Below are positions 19,936 through 28,678 of a stretch of DNA of 64,000 nucleotides, piece after piece. Below the pieces are notes generated by a model, which made no database searches, had not been told where the DNA came from, and saw only the letters and a program-made list of their open reading frames with translations. The stretch comes from Candidatus Contendibacter odensensis (GTDB lineage Bacteria > Pseudomonadota > Gammaproteobacteria > Competibacterales > Competibacteraceae): assembly GCA_002747185.1 (NCBI GenBank), contig PDTV01000004.1, positions 291,730 to 355,729 on the forward strand. Reading direction: 5' to 3'. Position numbers and translations under genes: made by a program. Each line of letters starts with the position of its first letter. Position 1 is the stretch's first letter.

Positions 19936-21186
19936 ATGTTTCGTCCTCTGGAGTTGTTTATCGGGCTGCGCTATACCCGAGCCAAGCGCCGGAATCACTT
20001 TATTTCCTTTATCTCGTTCAGCTCAATGCTGGGTATTGCTTTGGGTATTACTGCACTGATTACTGTCTTGTCGGTGATGAACGGTTTTCAGGAAGAAGTG
20101 CGTAATCGTATCTTGGCGATGACACCCCATGCCACTGTCAGTCGCTGGAATGGATTACTGGAAGACTGGCAAGCTGTTCGAGGCCAGATACTGGAAAATT
20201 CCCGTGTGCTGGGAGGAACACCCTACATTCGTGGTGAAGCAATGCTGAATAATGCTTCTTTGGTTAGCGGTGCCCTGATTCAAGGTATCTTGCCGGAGGA
20301 GGAACAGAAAGTTTCGAAGATTGGTAGCAAAATGATTTACGGGTCGCTGGATGACCTGCGCCCCGGCGAGTTTGGCATCATATTAGGCAAGGCATTGGCC
20401 AATATTCTGGGGGTCGTGATGGGTGATAAGGTAACCGTCATTACACCACAAGCGAATGTAACTCCAGCGGGTTTGTTGCCACGGCTAAAACGCTTTGAAG
20501 TGATCGGCATTTTTAATGCGGGTATGTATGAGTATGATCGTGGACTGGCCTTGGTACATATCGCAGATGCCGGTCGATTATTTCAATTTCCTGAAGGAGC
20601 AGTGCACGGTGTGCGTTTAAAGCTGAATGATCTTTTCCAGGCGCCTTGGCTTGCTCGTGAGTTGAGCAATCACTTGCCGGATGGTTATATGATTCGTGAC
20701 TGGACACAAGATCATGTTAGTTATTTTCGGGCGGTACGGATTGAGAAAACGGCCATGTTCGTCATTTTGACCCTGATTGTAGCCGTAGCAGCTTTTAATA
20801 TTGTTTCGATGCTGATTATGGTTGTGACCGATAAACAATCTGATATTGCTATTTTGCGTACCCTGGGCGCAACGCCGCTTAGCATTATGGGTATTTTTAT
20901 TATCCAGGGTATCACGATTGGTTTGATTGGGACGCTTCTGGGGTTGATCGGCGGGGTATCGCTCGCCATGAATATTAATGTAGTCGTTCCATTTATCGAA
21001 GGTTTGTTTGGGATCAAAATTTTATCGCCGGAGGTATACCTTATTAGCGATTTTCCCTCGCAGGTACAGTGGGGTGATGTCAGTGCTGTTGGCTTGTTGG
21101 CCTTTGGGTTAGCCGCGCTGGCAACCCTATATCCCGCCTGGCGGGCAGCATGTACTCAGCCGGCAGAAGCATTGCGCTATGAATGA
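19936..21186 (+). CDS. lolC: Lipoprotein-releasing ABC transporter permease LolC/E
   Basis: 416 residues from the ATG at 19936; the ORF-track start 7 codons earlier lacks the family N-terminus [20 protein letters not shown]. It has one N-terminal transmembrane helix (about 25-48), a large periplasmic domain, and three C-terminal helices with the FtsX/MacB-type fold. It works with LolD to extract outer-membrane lipoproteins and hand them to LolA. There is only one permease gene here, so the transporter may use it as a homodimer (LolF-like) or have a partner elsewhere. It overlaps lolD by 8 nt. Confidence 0.92.
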   Translation: MFRPLELFIGLRYTRAKRRNHFISFISFSSMLGIALGITALITVLSVMNGFQEEVRNRILAMTPHATVSRWNGLLEDWQAVRGQILENSRVLGGTPYIRGEAMLNNASLVSGALIQGILPEEEQKVSKIGSKMIYGSLDDLRPGEFGIILGKALANILGVVMGDKVTVITPQANVTPAGLLPRLKRFEVIGIFNAGMYEYDRGLALVHIADAGRLFQFPEGAVHGVRLKLNDLFQAPWLARELSNHLPDGYMIRDWTQDHVSYFRAVRIEKTAMFVILTLIVAVAAFNIVSMLIMVVTDKQSDIAILRTLGATPLSIMGIFIIQGITIGLIGTLLGLIGGVSLAMNINVVVPFIEGLFGIKILSPEVYLISDFPSQVQWGDVSAVGLLAFGLAALATLYPAWRAACTQPAEALRYE

Positions 21187-21883
21187 ATCGATCATGACAG
21201 AACAGGTTGTCTTGGAATGTCGCAAGTTAACCAAGTCGTTTCGCGAGGGTGCGGAACGGCTAGATGTGCTGCGGGGGGTTGATTTTCAGATTCGACGCAG
21301 TGAGCGAGTAGCGATTGTGGGTAGTTCGGGTTCAGGTAAAAGCACATTATTACACGTGCTGGGTGGTCTGGATAAACCTACCAATGGCACTGTGTGGGTT
21401 GCCGGGCAGGAACTGAGTCATCTAAGCGATGCCCGTCGAGGGCATTTACGTAATCGTTATCTGGGTTTTGTCTACCAGTTTCATCATTTGTTACCGGAGT
21501 TCACCGCATTAGAGAATGTGGCAATGCCGCTGCTGATTCGAGGCGAGTCCAGTGCCGATGCAAGTCAATTATCGGCAGAATTATTAGGTCGGGTAGGACT
21601 GGGGCAACGCCTGACGCATAAACCTGGCGAATTATCAGGAGGTGAACGACAACGTGCGGCTGTTGCCAGGGCGCTGATTAGTCAGCCGGCTTGTATTTTA
21701 GCTGATGAGCCTACAGGGAATCTTGATCGGCATAGTGCGGATCATATCTTTGAAATGATGCTGGAATTAAATCGCGATTTGGGAACCAGTTTTGTCGTCG
21801 TGACTCATGATATGGGTTTGGCCAGTCGTATGGAGGCCATATGGCATCTGGCAGACGGTGTGTTAGTACTAGATGCCGGTTAA
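21179..21883 (+). CDS. lolD: Lipoprotein-releasing ABC transporter ATP-binding protein LolD
   Basis: 234 residues: Walker [10 protein letters not shown], the LolD-typical [16 protein letters not shown], signature [15 protein letters not shown], and Walker [13 protein letters not shown], with the switch histidine in VVVTHD. It powers lipoprotein release through LolC. The start overlaps the lolC end; a second in-frame ATG at 21194 is an alternative. Confidence 0.96.
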   Translation: MNESIMTEQVVLECRKLTKSFREGAERLDVLRGVDFQIRRSERVAIVGSSGSGKSTLLHVLGGLDKPTNGTVWVAGQELSHLSDARRGHLRNRYLGFVYQFHHLLPEFTALENVAMPLLIRGESSADASQLSAELLGRVGLGQRLTHKPGELSGGERQRAAVARALISQPACILADEPTGNLDRHSADHIFEMMLELNRDLGTSFVVVTHDMGLASRMEAIWHLADGVLVLDAG

Positions 21884-21912
21884 TTGCTATTTAATCGACA
21901 GGTTGAGTAACA

Positions 21913-24237
21913 GTGTGTTTGGGGGTAATCGCCTTTTTGGCAGGCGTGTTGGTTTTCCATATGCTGCCGGAATTACCCCATCGCGGGTGGTCGTTGGCAC
22001 TACCTGTGGTTTTCACCGTGTTACTGTTTATCCCTCGGTTACGATTACCTGCCTGGGGTATTGCCGGATTTTTATGGGCATTGCTACTGGCCTTGCCTCC
22101 TTCACTGTTCCCCATGGTACTGGAAGGTGTTGATCTGACTGTTGAAGGCTGGATAGCCTCGATTCCAAAACATGGTGGTCGTAGTACCCACTTTGAGTTC
22201 ACCGTAGCGCAGGCACAACATGATGATCAGCGGCTTGAGGTATTGACGGAACAACGGCTGCGTTTGTCATGGTGGGATCGGCTAAACGATAGCAGCAGAT
22301 CGCGTGAGTCACCTGTGCATTCAGCATTGCGAGTGGGTGATCGTTGGCGCTTGACTGTACGGCTCAGGCGACCCCACGGTTTTCGTAATCCGGGTGGGTT
22401 TGATTATGAGCGCTGGTTATATGCCAAAGGGATTGTTGCTACCGGTACTGTGCGTATCCGGCCGACACCGCATCTTTTAATCCATGCCGATCGTTATCCA
22501 CTAGATCGCTACCGCCAGTATGTCGCTGAGCGCTTTAGCCAGCAGCTCGCTGGAAATCCTTTTACAGGTGTATTGACTGCATTGGCTGTAGGTGAAAAGA
22601 GCGGTATCACGCCATGGCAGTGGGATGTTTTCCAGCGTACAGGGACAGTGCATTTGATGGCCATTTCCGGCGCACATATTGGGTTGATTGCCGGAATGGT
22701 CTTGGTGCTGTTTCAAGGTATCTGGTGCCGAATACCTGCATTGGCGCTACGTTGTCCTGCGCCCCTTGCAGCGTCGCTGGCAGCTTGGGTTGGAGCGGGT
22801 GGCTATGTGTTGCTGTCAGGATTATCCGTACCCTCACAGCGTGCATTTCTAATGCTGACCGTGGTCGTTATGGCACAGGTTACCCGTCGTCCTGTGGCAA
22901 TCGTGCGTATTGTGGCACTGGTATTATTATTGGTGCTGGTCGTTGACCCCGGTGCTCCATTGCAGGTGGGTTTCTGGTTGTCGTTTGTTGCCGTGGCCGC
23001 CATTTTGTACTGGGTGACTGGCCATCAGTACAGGTCCCGTCCATTACTGCAAGCAGTGCGCTTACAATGGGGTATCAGCCTGGCATTATTGCCATTTATG
23101 TTAATGTATTTCCAGCAGTTTCCCCTGATTTCACCTGTGGCTAACCTGATCGCTATTCCTTGGGTTGCCTGCACTGTATTACCATTGGATCTACTGGCTG
23201 TATTGGCGGGTTTATTCAGTACGACCCTGCAAAGCATGTTGTTGGCGCTGGCAGCGCTCACCATGGAAGGGCTGTGGCAGGTTTTGTTGTGGCTGGATCA
23301 ATGGTCGGATATGGTGTTATACCGTCCGGCACCACCACTATGGGTATTTTTATTGGCATTATTGGGTATTGTGCTATTGCTTTCACCACGAGGATTGCCC
23401 GGCCGCTGGCTGGGCGTGCCGCTGTGTTTGCCGTTATTATATCCACCCGTGGCTGTGCCGGTTGCGGGTGGTTTCTGGTTTACGTTACTGGATGTCGGTG
23501 AAGGGCTGGCGGCTGTTGTACGAACGCGAAATCATGTGCTGGTTTATGATACCGGCGCACGTTTAGGGGCAAATCTCGATGCCGGTCAGGTTGTACTCAC
23601 ACCCTTTTTACGTCAATGGGGTCTGGATCAAGTCGATATATTAATCGTCAGTCATGCCGATCGTCAGCATACCGGTGGGGTGCGTTCGCTGCGAACACAA
23701 TGGCCTATCGTGCGTATTTTGACTTCATCATTGCAACATACGCCCATCGATGGTGCTGAAATTTGCCGGTCAGGACAGTATTGGGAATGGGATGGTGTGC
23801 AGTTTCGGGTGCTGCATCCACCGATCAATAGTGATTTTAGCGGTAACAATGCCTCGTGCGTGTTGCAAGTAAACGGAGTCGCCGGTCGAGTATTGTTGGC
23901 CGGGGATATCGAAACGGCTGCCGAGACTGATCTGGTGGCACACTATGGTAGCGGATTGGCCGCTGAGGTACTGGTTGCGCCACACCAGGGACGACGGAAT
24001 CTGTCCACAGCCGCCTTTCTGAAAGCTGTACGACCGCACTATATTTTGTTTGCTACAGGCTATCATAATCGGTATGGCTACCCGCGCGCCGAGACGATAT
24101 CTCGCTATCGGGCAACGGGTGCGGTATTGTTGGATGCTGCATACGAAGGGGCATTGACCTTTCGCATGGAGCCAGGAAAATTGCTGATGCCGGAACGCCA
24201 CCGGCACGATGAACGCCGCTACTGGACAGCGCCTTGA
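21913..24237 (+). CDS. comEC: DNA internalization/competence protein ComEC/Rec2
   Basis: 774 residues from a GTG preceded in frame by a stop. Two N-terminal helices, a soluble OB-like domain, and the multi-helix Competence domain (HLMAISGAHIGLIAGMV near 250) are followed by a C-terminal metallo-beta-lactamase domain from about 525 (LDVGEGLAAVV, then SHADRQHTGGV). It forms the inner-membrane channel for transforming DNA. The C-terminal motif has Gln where ComEC nucleases usually keep a second Asp (SHxDxDHxGG), which may alter metal binding. Together with the ComEA-like gene 2.9 kb upstream it suggests natural transformation. Confidence 0.93.
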   Translation: MCLGVIAFLAGVLVFHMLPELPHRGWSLALPVVFTVLLFIPRLRLPAWGIAGFLWALLLALPPSLFPMVLEGVDLTVEGWIASIPKHGGRSTHFEFTVAQAQHDDQRLEVLTEQRLRLSWWDRLNDSSRSRESPVHSALRVGDRWRLTVRLRRPHGFRNPGGFDYERWLYAKGIVATGTVRIRPTPHLLIHADRYPLDRYRQYVAERFSQQLAGNPFTGVLTALAVGEKSGITPWQWDVFQRTGTVHLMAISGAHIGLIAGMVLVLFQGIWCRIPALALRCPAPLAASLAAWVGAGGYVLLSGLSVPSQRAFLMLTVVVMAQVTRRPVAIVRIVALVLLLVLVVDPGAPLQVGFWLSFVAVAAILYWVTGHQYRSRPLLQAVRLQWGISLALLPFMLMYFQQFPLISPVANLIAIPWVACTVLPLDLLAVLAGLFSTTLQSMLLALAALTMEGLWQVLLWLDQWSDMVLYRPAPPLWVFLLALLGIVLLLSPRGLPGRWLGVPLCLPLLYPPVAVPVAGGFWFTLLDVGEGLAAVVRTRNHVLVYDTGARLGANLDAGQVVLTPFLRQWGLDQVDILIVSHADRQHTGGVRSLRTQWPIVRILTSSLQHTPIDGAEICRSGQYWEWDGVQFRVLHPPINSDFSGNNASCVLQVNGVAGRVLLAGDIETAAETDLVAHYGSGLAAEVLVAPHQGRRNLSTAAFLKAVRPHYILFATGYHNRYGYPRAETISRYRATGAVLLDAAYEGALTFRMEPGKLLMPERHRHDERRYWTAP

Positions 24238-24322
24238 CAGCGCCGATTTGCGTATTCATTCAATAAGCGACCAAGCAGCGGCTGACCGTGACTGAGCGAT
24301 TGCAAACCACCAGGATGGCAGT

Positions 24323-24970
24323 ATGCCTGATTTGATGACTATTGATTCGTTGTCCAGCCTGTTGCGCGCAGGCGGCTGGTTGGTGTTGCCTATTATGGCT
24401 TGTTCGCTGGTGGCCGCTATCATTATTTTTGAGCGGCTACTGGCTTTGCGGCGATCGCGGGTGCTGCCTGACCCGTTGGTAGGTATTTTGCATCGCTGGG
24501 CCGATCAAGGTACAGTCAGCCAGAAAGATGTAGACGTATTGGCGCTGAATTCGCCCTTGGGTCGAATTGTGGCTACAGGATTAAAGCATCGGGGACGTGA
24601 GCGGCATGCACTTCGTGAGCGGGTTGAAGACACCGGTCGTCATGTAGCGCATGAACTGACGCTATTTCTCAATACATTGGGTACTATTGCCGCTATCAGT
24701 CCCTTACTGGGGTTATTGGGTACTGTGGCAGGTATGATTAAGGCTTTTCATGTGATTTCGGTTCAGGGCAATAGTGATTTCAGCCTGTTGTCAGTTGGTA
24801 TTGCTGAGGCACTGATGACAACGGCTATTGGATTGATTGTCGCGATTCCAAGTTTACTGTTTTATCGTTATTTCCAGTCGCGGGTTGATACCTTAGTGGT
24901 GTATATGGAGCAGGAAACACTCCATTTGATTGACCTCCTGGATCATGAAGCTGATCAAGGCAAGCCATAA
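24323..24970 (+). CDS. exbB: MotA/TolQ/ExbB-family proton channel protein
   Basis: 215 residues with three transmembrane segments: about 15-36, then a pair at about 110-135 and 150-180 with the family pattern ISPLLGLLGTVAGMIKAF and LMTTAIGLIVAIPSLLFYRY. It forms the proton-driven motor with ExbD and energises a TonB- or Tol-type process. The order exbB-exbD-lpxK-ycaR-kdsB is conserved in many gammaproteobacteria. No TonB gene is in the window, so its partner is unknown. Confidence 0.9.
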   Translation: MPDLMTIDSLSSLLRAGGWLVLPIMACSLVAAIIIFERLLALRRSRVLPDPLVGILHRWADQGTVSQKDVDVLALNSPLGRIVATGLKHRGRERHALRERVEDTGRHVAHELTLFLNTLGTIAAISPLLGLLGTVAGMIKAFHVISVQGNSDFSLLSVGIAEALMTTAIGLIVAIPSLLFYRYFQSRVDTLVVYMEQETLHLIDLLDHEADQGKP

Positions 24971-24972
24971 TC

Positions 24973-25449
24973 ATGAAGTTGCGTCTCCGCCATCTTCAAG
25001 AGGAACCCGGGCTTAATGGGGTGTCGATGACTGATGTCGTGCTGATGCTGCTTATCTTCTTTATGGCGGCTACCCGTTTACATCATGAACCGGAGTTTGA
25101 TATCCAGTTGCCGAGTGGCTCAGGACAACCTCGATCAAAAAACATCGCGCGGCTGGAGATTAGTATTGATGCTGCTGGTTGTTATGCCATCAATGGTCAA
25201 TGGCTACCTTCAACCGAGGCGGTTCAATTGCGGGACGCATTGAAAAAGGCTGCAAACGGTCGAGAAATACCGCTGACAGTGCATGCCGATGGTCGAACGC
25301 CACATCAAGCAGTAGTGACCGTATTGGATATTGGCCAGATAGAACTCAGACGACTCGCAATCGTGACTGAGAACGATCCGAATACGCTAAAACCTGCATC
25401 TGCAGTGGATCGATTACCTTTACTACCACCACGAGGTTCAAGACCATGA
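24973..25449 (+). CDS. exbD: ExbD/TolR-family biopolymer transport protein
   Basis: 158 residues: a short cytoplasmic lead, one transmembrane helix with the proton-path aspartate (VSMTDVVLMLLIFFMAATRL), and a periplasmic domain ending in a DRLPLLPPRG tail. It starts 2 bp after exbB and overlaps lpxK by 4 nt, so the three are co-translated. The expected partner is ExbB. Confidence 0.9.
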   Translation: MKLRLRHLQEEPGLNGVSMTDVVLMLLIFFMAATRLHHEPEFDIQLPSGSGQPRSKNIARLEISIDAAGCYAINGQWLPSTEAVQLRDALKKAANGREIPLTVHADGRTPHQAVVTVLDIGQIELRRLAIVTENDPNTLKPASAVDRLPLLPPRGSRP

Positions 25450-26516
25450 GCTGGCTGGATCGTTATGATGATTCGCTAAATTTGGTTTCGGTACTGCTAT
25501 GGCCGATGAGTTTGCTGTTTGCTGTGGTGGTACGGGTGCGGCGGCAACTGTATCTGCAAAATTTCCTGAAAAGCGAGTCATTAAAAGTCCCGGTTGTGGT
25601 GGTTGGCAATATTAATATGGGTGGCACGGGCAAAACCCCTCTTGTTGGGTTTCTGGTCAAATCATTGCGGGAAAAAGGTTACTCACCGGGAGTGATCAGC
25701 CGCGGTTATGGTGGTCATGTTACCGAATGGCCGTGCCATGTGACAGCCGATAGTGATCCCGACGAGGTAGGTGACGAACCGGTGTTATTGGCACAACGTT
25801 GCCAGTGTCCAATTGTTGTGGGGCCGGATCGGGTGGCCGCAGCACAGGCACTCTTGAAGGCTTATGATTGTAATATCATTGTGAGCGATGACGGGTTACA
25901 ACATTATCGCTTGCAACGTGATCTTGAAATCGCTGTCATCGATGGTTTTCGACGTTTTGGTAATGCCGCCTGCCTGCCTGCAGGTCCTCTGCGTGAGCCG
26001 GTTTCACGACTCCATACTGTGGATTTTGTGGTGGGCAATGGCGCTGCACGGGGGATGGAATCCCTGATGTCCCTGCATGGTGATGTGGCGGTCAATCTGT
26101 CCGATCCCGGTGTGAGCAGTGCGCTATCGGGGTTTAGTCAAAGTACGGTACATGCCGTGGCCGGTATTGGTGATCCCGGGCGTTTTTTTGATCATTTGCG
26201 CCGTGCCAGTTTGCGGCTTATTGAACATCCATTTCCTGATCATTATTCATTTCGTGCTGAGGATTTAAAGTTCCAGCAGGATTTTCCGGTCCTCATGACT
26301 GAAAAGGATGCAGTCAAATGCCGGAAGTTTAAGGTGGACAATGCCTGGTATGTTCCGGTCGAGGCACGCCTGGAGCCAGGATTTGAGGAGCGGTTTTTTA
26401 AACGGCTGATGCCGATTGCATTGTCCAAAGGGATTCAAATAGAAAATAGGGCTTCAAATTCGGACAGTCGCAGAGTATCAAAAACTGCAGACTCTCCAGA
26501 AACAAGGGTACATTGA
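25446..26516 (+). CDS. lpxK: Tetraacyldisaccharide 4'-kinase
   Basis: 356 residues. An N-terminal membrane-associated helix precedes the P-loop [17 protein letters not shown] (about 57-73), with VISRGYGG and the catalytic region [10 protein letters not shown] downstream. It phosphorylates the lipid A disaccharide at the 4' position at the inner membrane. A Ser/Arg-rich C-terminal stretch of about 25 residues goes beyond the usual end. It is joined by ATGA to exbD and precedes ycaR by 1 bp. Confidence 0.95.
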   Translation: MSWLDRYDDSLNLVSVLLWPMSLLFAVVVRVRRQLYLQNFLKSESLKVPVVVVGNINMGGTGKTPLVGFLVKSLREKGYSPGVISRGYGGHVTEWPCHVTADSDPDEVGDEPVLLAQRCQCPIVVGPDRVAAAQALLKAYDCNIIVSDDGLQHYRLQRDLEIAVIDGFRRFGNAACLPAGPLREPVSRLHTVDFVVGNGAARGMESLMSLHGDVAVNLSDPGVSSALSGFSQSTVHAVAGIGDPGRFFDHLRRASLRLIEHPFPDHYSFRAEDLKFQQDFPVLMTEKDAVKCRKFKVDNAWYVPVEARLEPGFEERFFKRLMPIALSKGIQIENRASNSDSRRVSKTADSPETRVH

Positions 26517-26517
26517 A

Positions 26518-26703
26518 GTGGATAAAAAATTTAGCTATTTGGTATGTCCGGTCAGCAAGGCACCATTGGTGTATGACAAGGTGCGACAAGAATTACGTTG
26601 TGAGGAAAGTCGGCTGGCCTATCCGGTACGCGATGGCATTCCAAGAATGATGGAATCCGAGGCAAGGCGGCTGGATGATGATGACGTGGTGACGGAAGGT
26701 TAG
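26518..26703 (+). CDS. ycaR: Trm112/YcaR family small protein
   Basis: 61 residues starting with GTG. The family core [34 protein letters not shown] is intact. One of the usual Trm112 metal-site cysteine pairs is incomplete (CPVSKAP rather than CPxCxxP), as in many YcaR proteins. It is encoded between lpxK and kdsB in tight spacing, the standard place. Its function is uncertain, possibly a methyltransferase-activating or LPS-related accessory. Confidence 0.9.
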   Translation: MDKKFSYLVCPVSKAPLVYDKVRQELRCEESRLAYPVRDGIPRMMESEARRLDDDDVVTEG

Positions 26704-26704
26704 G

Positions 26705-27502
26705 GTGCATCCTCGTTTTCGTGTGGTGATACCCGCGCGGTATGCCTCAACACGGTTGCCGGGTAAGCTATTGCGATTGTTGGCTGGTCGAACATTGCTT
26801 GAGCACGTTTATCGGCGAGCATTGGTCTGCGGTGCTAGTGATGTGGTTATTGCAACCGATGATGTGCGTATTCAAAAAGCGGCTGAGGGCTTTGGTGCAA
26901 TTGTCTGTATGACCTCAGCCGAACATCCTTCGGGTACTGACCGTTTGGCGGAAGTGGCGAGGCAATGTGCCTGGCCAGACGATGACCTGGTTATCAATCT
27001 ACAAGGTGATGAGCCACAAATACCACCTGTCTTGATTCAGCAAGTAGCGACGGCGCTGGATAAACATCCTGATGCAGGGATTGCGACGGCCTGTGCGCGT
27101 ATTCATGATTTGACCGAGATGTTCGAGCCAAGTACCGTTAAGGTCGTGCGGGATGCACAAGGCTATGCGCTGTATTTTAGCCGAGCACCGATACCTTACC
27201 ATCGTGAGCTTTTTGGTGCCATAGACCGTGCGGATTCGGTTGAATTGCCTGCTGAATTACCATCGGCTATCGGCTGGTTTCGTCATATTGGTTTATACGC
27301 TTATCGGGTGGAGGTTTTGTGTCGCTATCCGCAATTGGCGCCTGCGCCTGCGGAGCAGGCCGAATCACTGGAACAGTTACGGGCGCTATGGCATGGTATC
27401 CGTGTTTATGTGGCTGAGGCCACTGAAGTTCCTCCAGCAGGTGTTGATACCGAAGCCGATTTACAGCGCGTGGCGGCGGCATTTGAGCGCTCAACCCAAT
27501 AG
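26705..27502 (+). CDS. kdsB: 3-deoxy-manno-octulosonate cytidylyltransferase
   Basis: 265 residues from a GTG start 1 bp after ycaR. The nucleotide-binding VIPARYASTRLPGKLL, INLQGDEPQIPP and the Kdo-site HIGLYAYRVEVL are present. It activates Kdo as CMP-Kdo for the LPS inner core. It ends with a 12-bp convergent overlap with the small minus-strand gene at 27491. Confidence 0.96.
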   Translation: MHPRFRVVIPARYASTRLPGKLLRLLAGRTLLEHVYRRALVCGASDVVIATDDVRIQKAAEGFGAIVCMTSAEHPSGTDRLAEVARQCAWPDDDLVINLQGDEPQIPPVLIQQVATALDKHPDAGIATACARIHDLTEMFEPSTVKVVRDAQGYALYFSRAPIPYHRELFGAIDRADSVELPAELPSAIGWFRHIGLYAYRVEVLCRYPQLAPAPAEQAESLEQLRALWHGIRVYVAEATEVPPAGVDTEADLQRVAAAFERSTQ

Positions 27503-27760
27503 ATCAAATGCGGTCAGTTCAGGTAACTCAGGGTTTAAATCATCGCGACGGACGTTGAGCACGGCTACGGTAAAGGTTTGGGGTAACCAGTCGCCGGCAT
27601 CACCATATTGATTAGCTTGCAGAACTTTTCGATCGGTATTGTCGCGCAATACGAGCGTCAGTTCGTCGGCCAAAATCTCAATGACGCGACAGGGCATGCC
27701 TTGATAGGTCAATGTTTGATTTAGAAGCTGTTTGAGCTTTTCAGGATTAATGTACGGCAT
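27491..27760 (-). CDS. Conserved small protein of unknown function
   Basis: I shorten the 179-aa ORF to 89 residues (MPYINPEKLKQLLNQTLTYQ). The extra N-terminal part of the long ORF is the shadow of the phosphatase gene. The product looks like a soluble alpha/beta protein: an N-terminal helix, then strands (MPCRVIEILADELTLVLRD) and an acidic C-terminus. There are no cysteines in pairs, no membrane segment and no known motif. It starts only 56 bp from the divergent phosphatase gene, so the two may share a promoter region. I do not recognise the family. Confidence 0.65.
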   Translation of the reverse strand: MPYINPEKLKQLLNQTLTYQGMPCRVIEILADELTLVLRDNTDRKVLQANQYGDAGDWLPQTFTVAVLNVRRDDLNPELPELTAFDLLG

Positions 27761-27816
27761 CGGTGTTGTCGGCGTTTGTAAGGGCCAGTTTGGTGGCCGT
27801 GGGTCAGGGGCGAATA

Positions 27817-28296
27817 ATGTTAAAGGTTTTATTTGTTTGTATGGGCAATATCTGTCGCTCACCGGTGGCGGAGGGTGTATTCCAGCGGATGCTGGAAGAA
27901 GCAGACTTGTCCAGAAAAATTGCTGTGGACTCTGCAGGTACTCACTCTTACCATATTGGTTCACAGCCCGATACCCGTAGCCAATCGACAGCACGTCTTC
28001 GAGATATTGATTTAAGCAATCTGCGTGCACGGCAGATCGATAAGGCCGATTTTTCGGAGTTTGATTATATATTGGCGATGGATCGTAGCAATCTGGAGCA
28101 TCTCCTGTTCTTGTGTCAGGATAGCAGCTTGCAGCGCCGCATTCGGTTACTTATGGATTTCGCACCGGATTTGCCTGAGCGGGAAGTACCCGATCCTTAC
28201 TATGGTGGTGCGAATGGTTTTGATCGGGTCATGGATATGATCGAGGTCGCCGCACAAGGCTTGCTGAAACATATTCGTGAGCAGCATGGCATTTAA
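27817..28296 (+). CDS. Low-molecular-weight protein-tyrosine phosphatase
   Basis: 159 residues from the ATG at 27817, which follows CAGGGG; the ORF-track start at 27763 adds an unlikely leader. The active-site loop is CMGNICRS at about 8-15 (C-x5-R-S), and the general acid is in VPDPYYGG near 126. Such enzymes dephosphorylate protein tyrosines, often in polysaccharide export systems, but no tyrosine kinase is nearby. It is a single-domain cytoplasmic enzyme next to kdsB, a position seen in other gammaproteobacteria. Confidence 0.92.
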   Translation: MLKVLFVCMGNICRSPVAEGVFQRMLEEADLSRKIAVDSAGTHSYHIGSQPDTRSQSTARLRDIDLSNLRARQIDKADFSEFDYILAMDRSNLEHLLFLCQDSSLQRRIRLLMDFAPDLPEREVPDPYYGGANGFDRVMDMIEVAAQGLLKHIREQHGI

Positions 28297-28384
28297 TCGA
28301 CCGGGTGGGGATGCATACACAACAGGGCTACCATGCAGCCACGTGCAAACGATGCTTCGTATTACGCCTTCTTGATTTTTGCAA

Positions 28385-28678
28385 TCAGCTTGTTGTCGGC
28401 ACTTTGGTTCTTTGTCGCTCTCTCGATCCAATGTGGCTTTTCTTTTGGATCGAGAGGGGACAAGAGAGCCTGGTTGGAGTCTGGAGGAGAGGGATGAATG
28501 AAGCCCTGACCGTGCAGTCTTGTATTACTCCGGTAGTGTAAGCATTTCGGACTAATTGACCACCACAGCCTGCCACTGACCACAATCCTGTGGGCGGGAT
28601 CATGTCTAACGAAGAAGCTGGTCGTTTCACCCGCCTTGGCAATTTGTGGGGTAGGGCTAATTGTCCCTCCTGATCCTG
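28385..28678 (-). pseudogene. Decayed sixth repeat of the downstream secreted protein
   Basis: Directly after the stop of the 1079-residue gene, a different frame reads GSGGTISPTPQIAKAGETTS, the start of another C-terminal repeat. A further frame then reads AGCGGQLVRNAYTTGVIQDC, its end. One repeat unit is thus present but broken by at least two frame changes. The protein was probably longer once, or the sequence carries two indel errors. Confidence 0.75.

Noticed and set aside
22614-23566. Overlapping plus and minus ORFs within comEC
   Set aside because: They are alternative frames of the long hydrophobic comEC gene and show no independent start signals.
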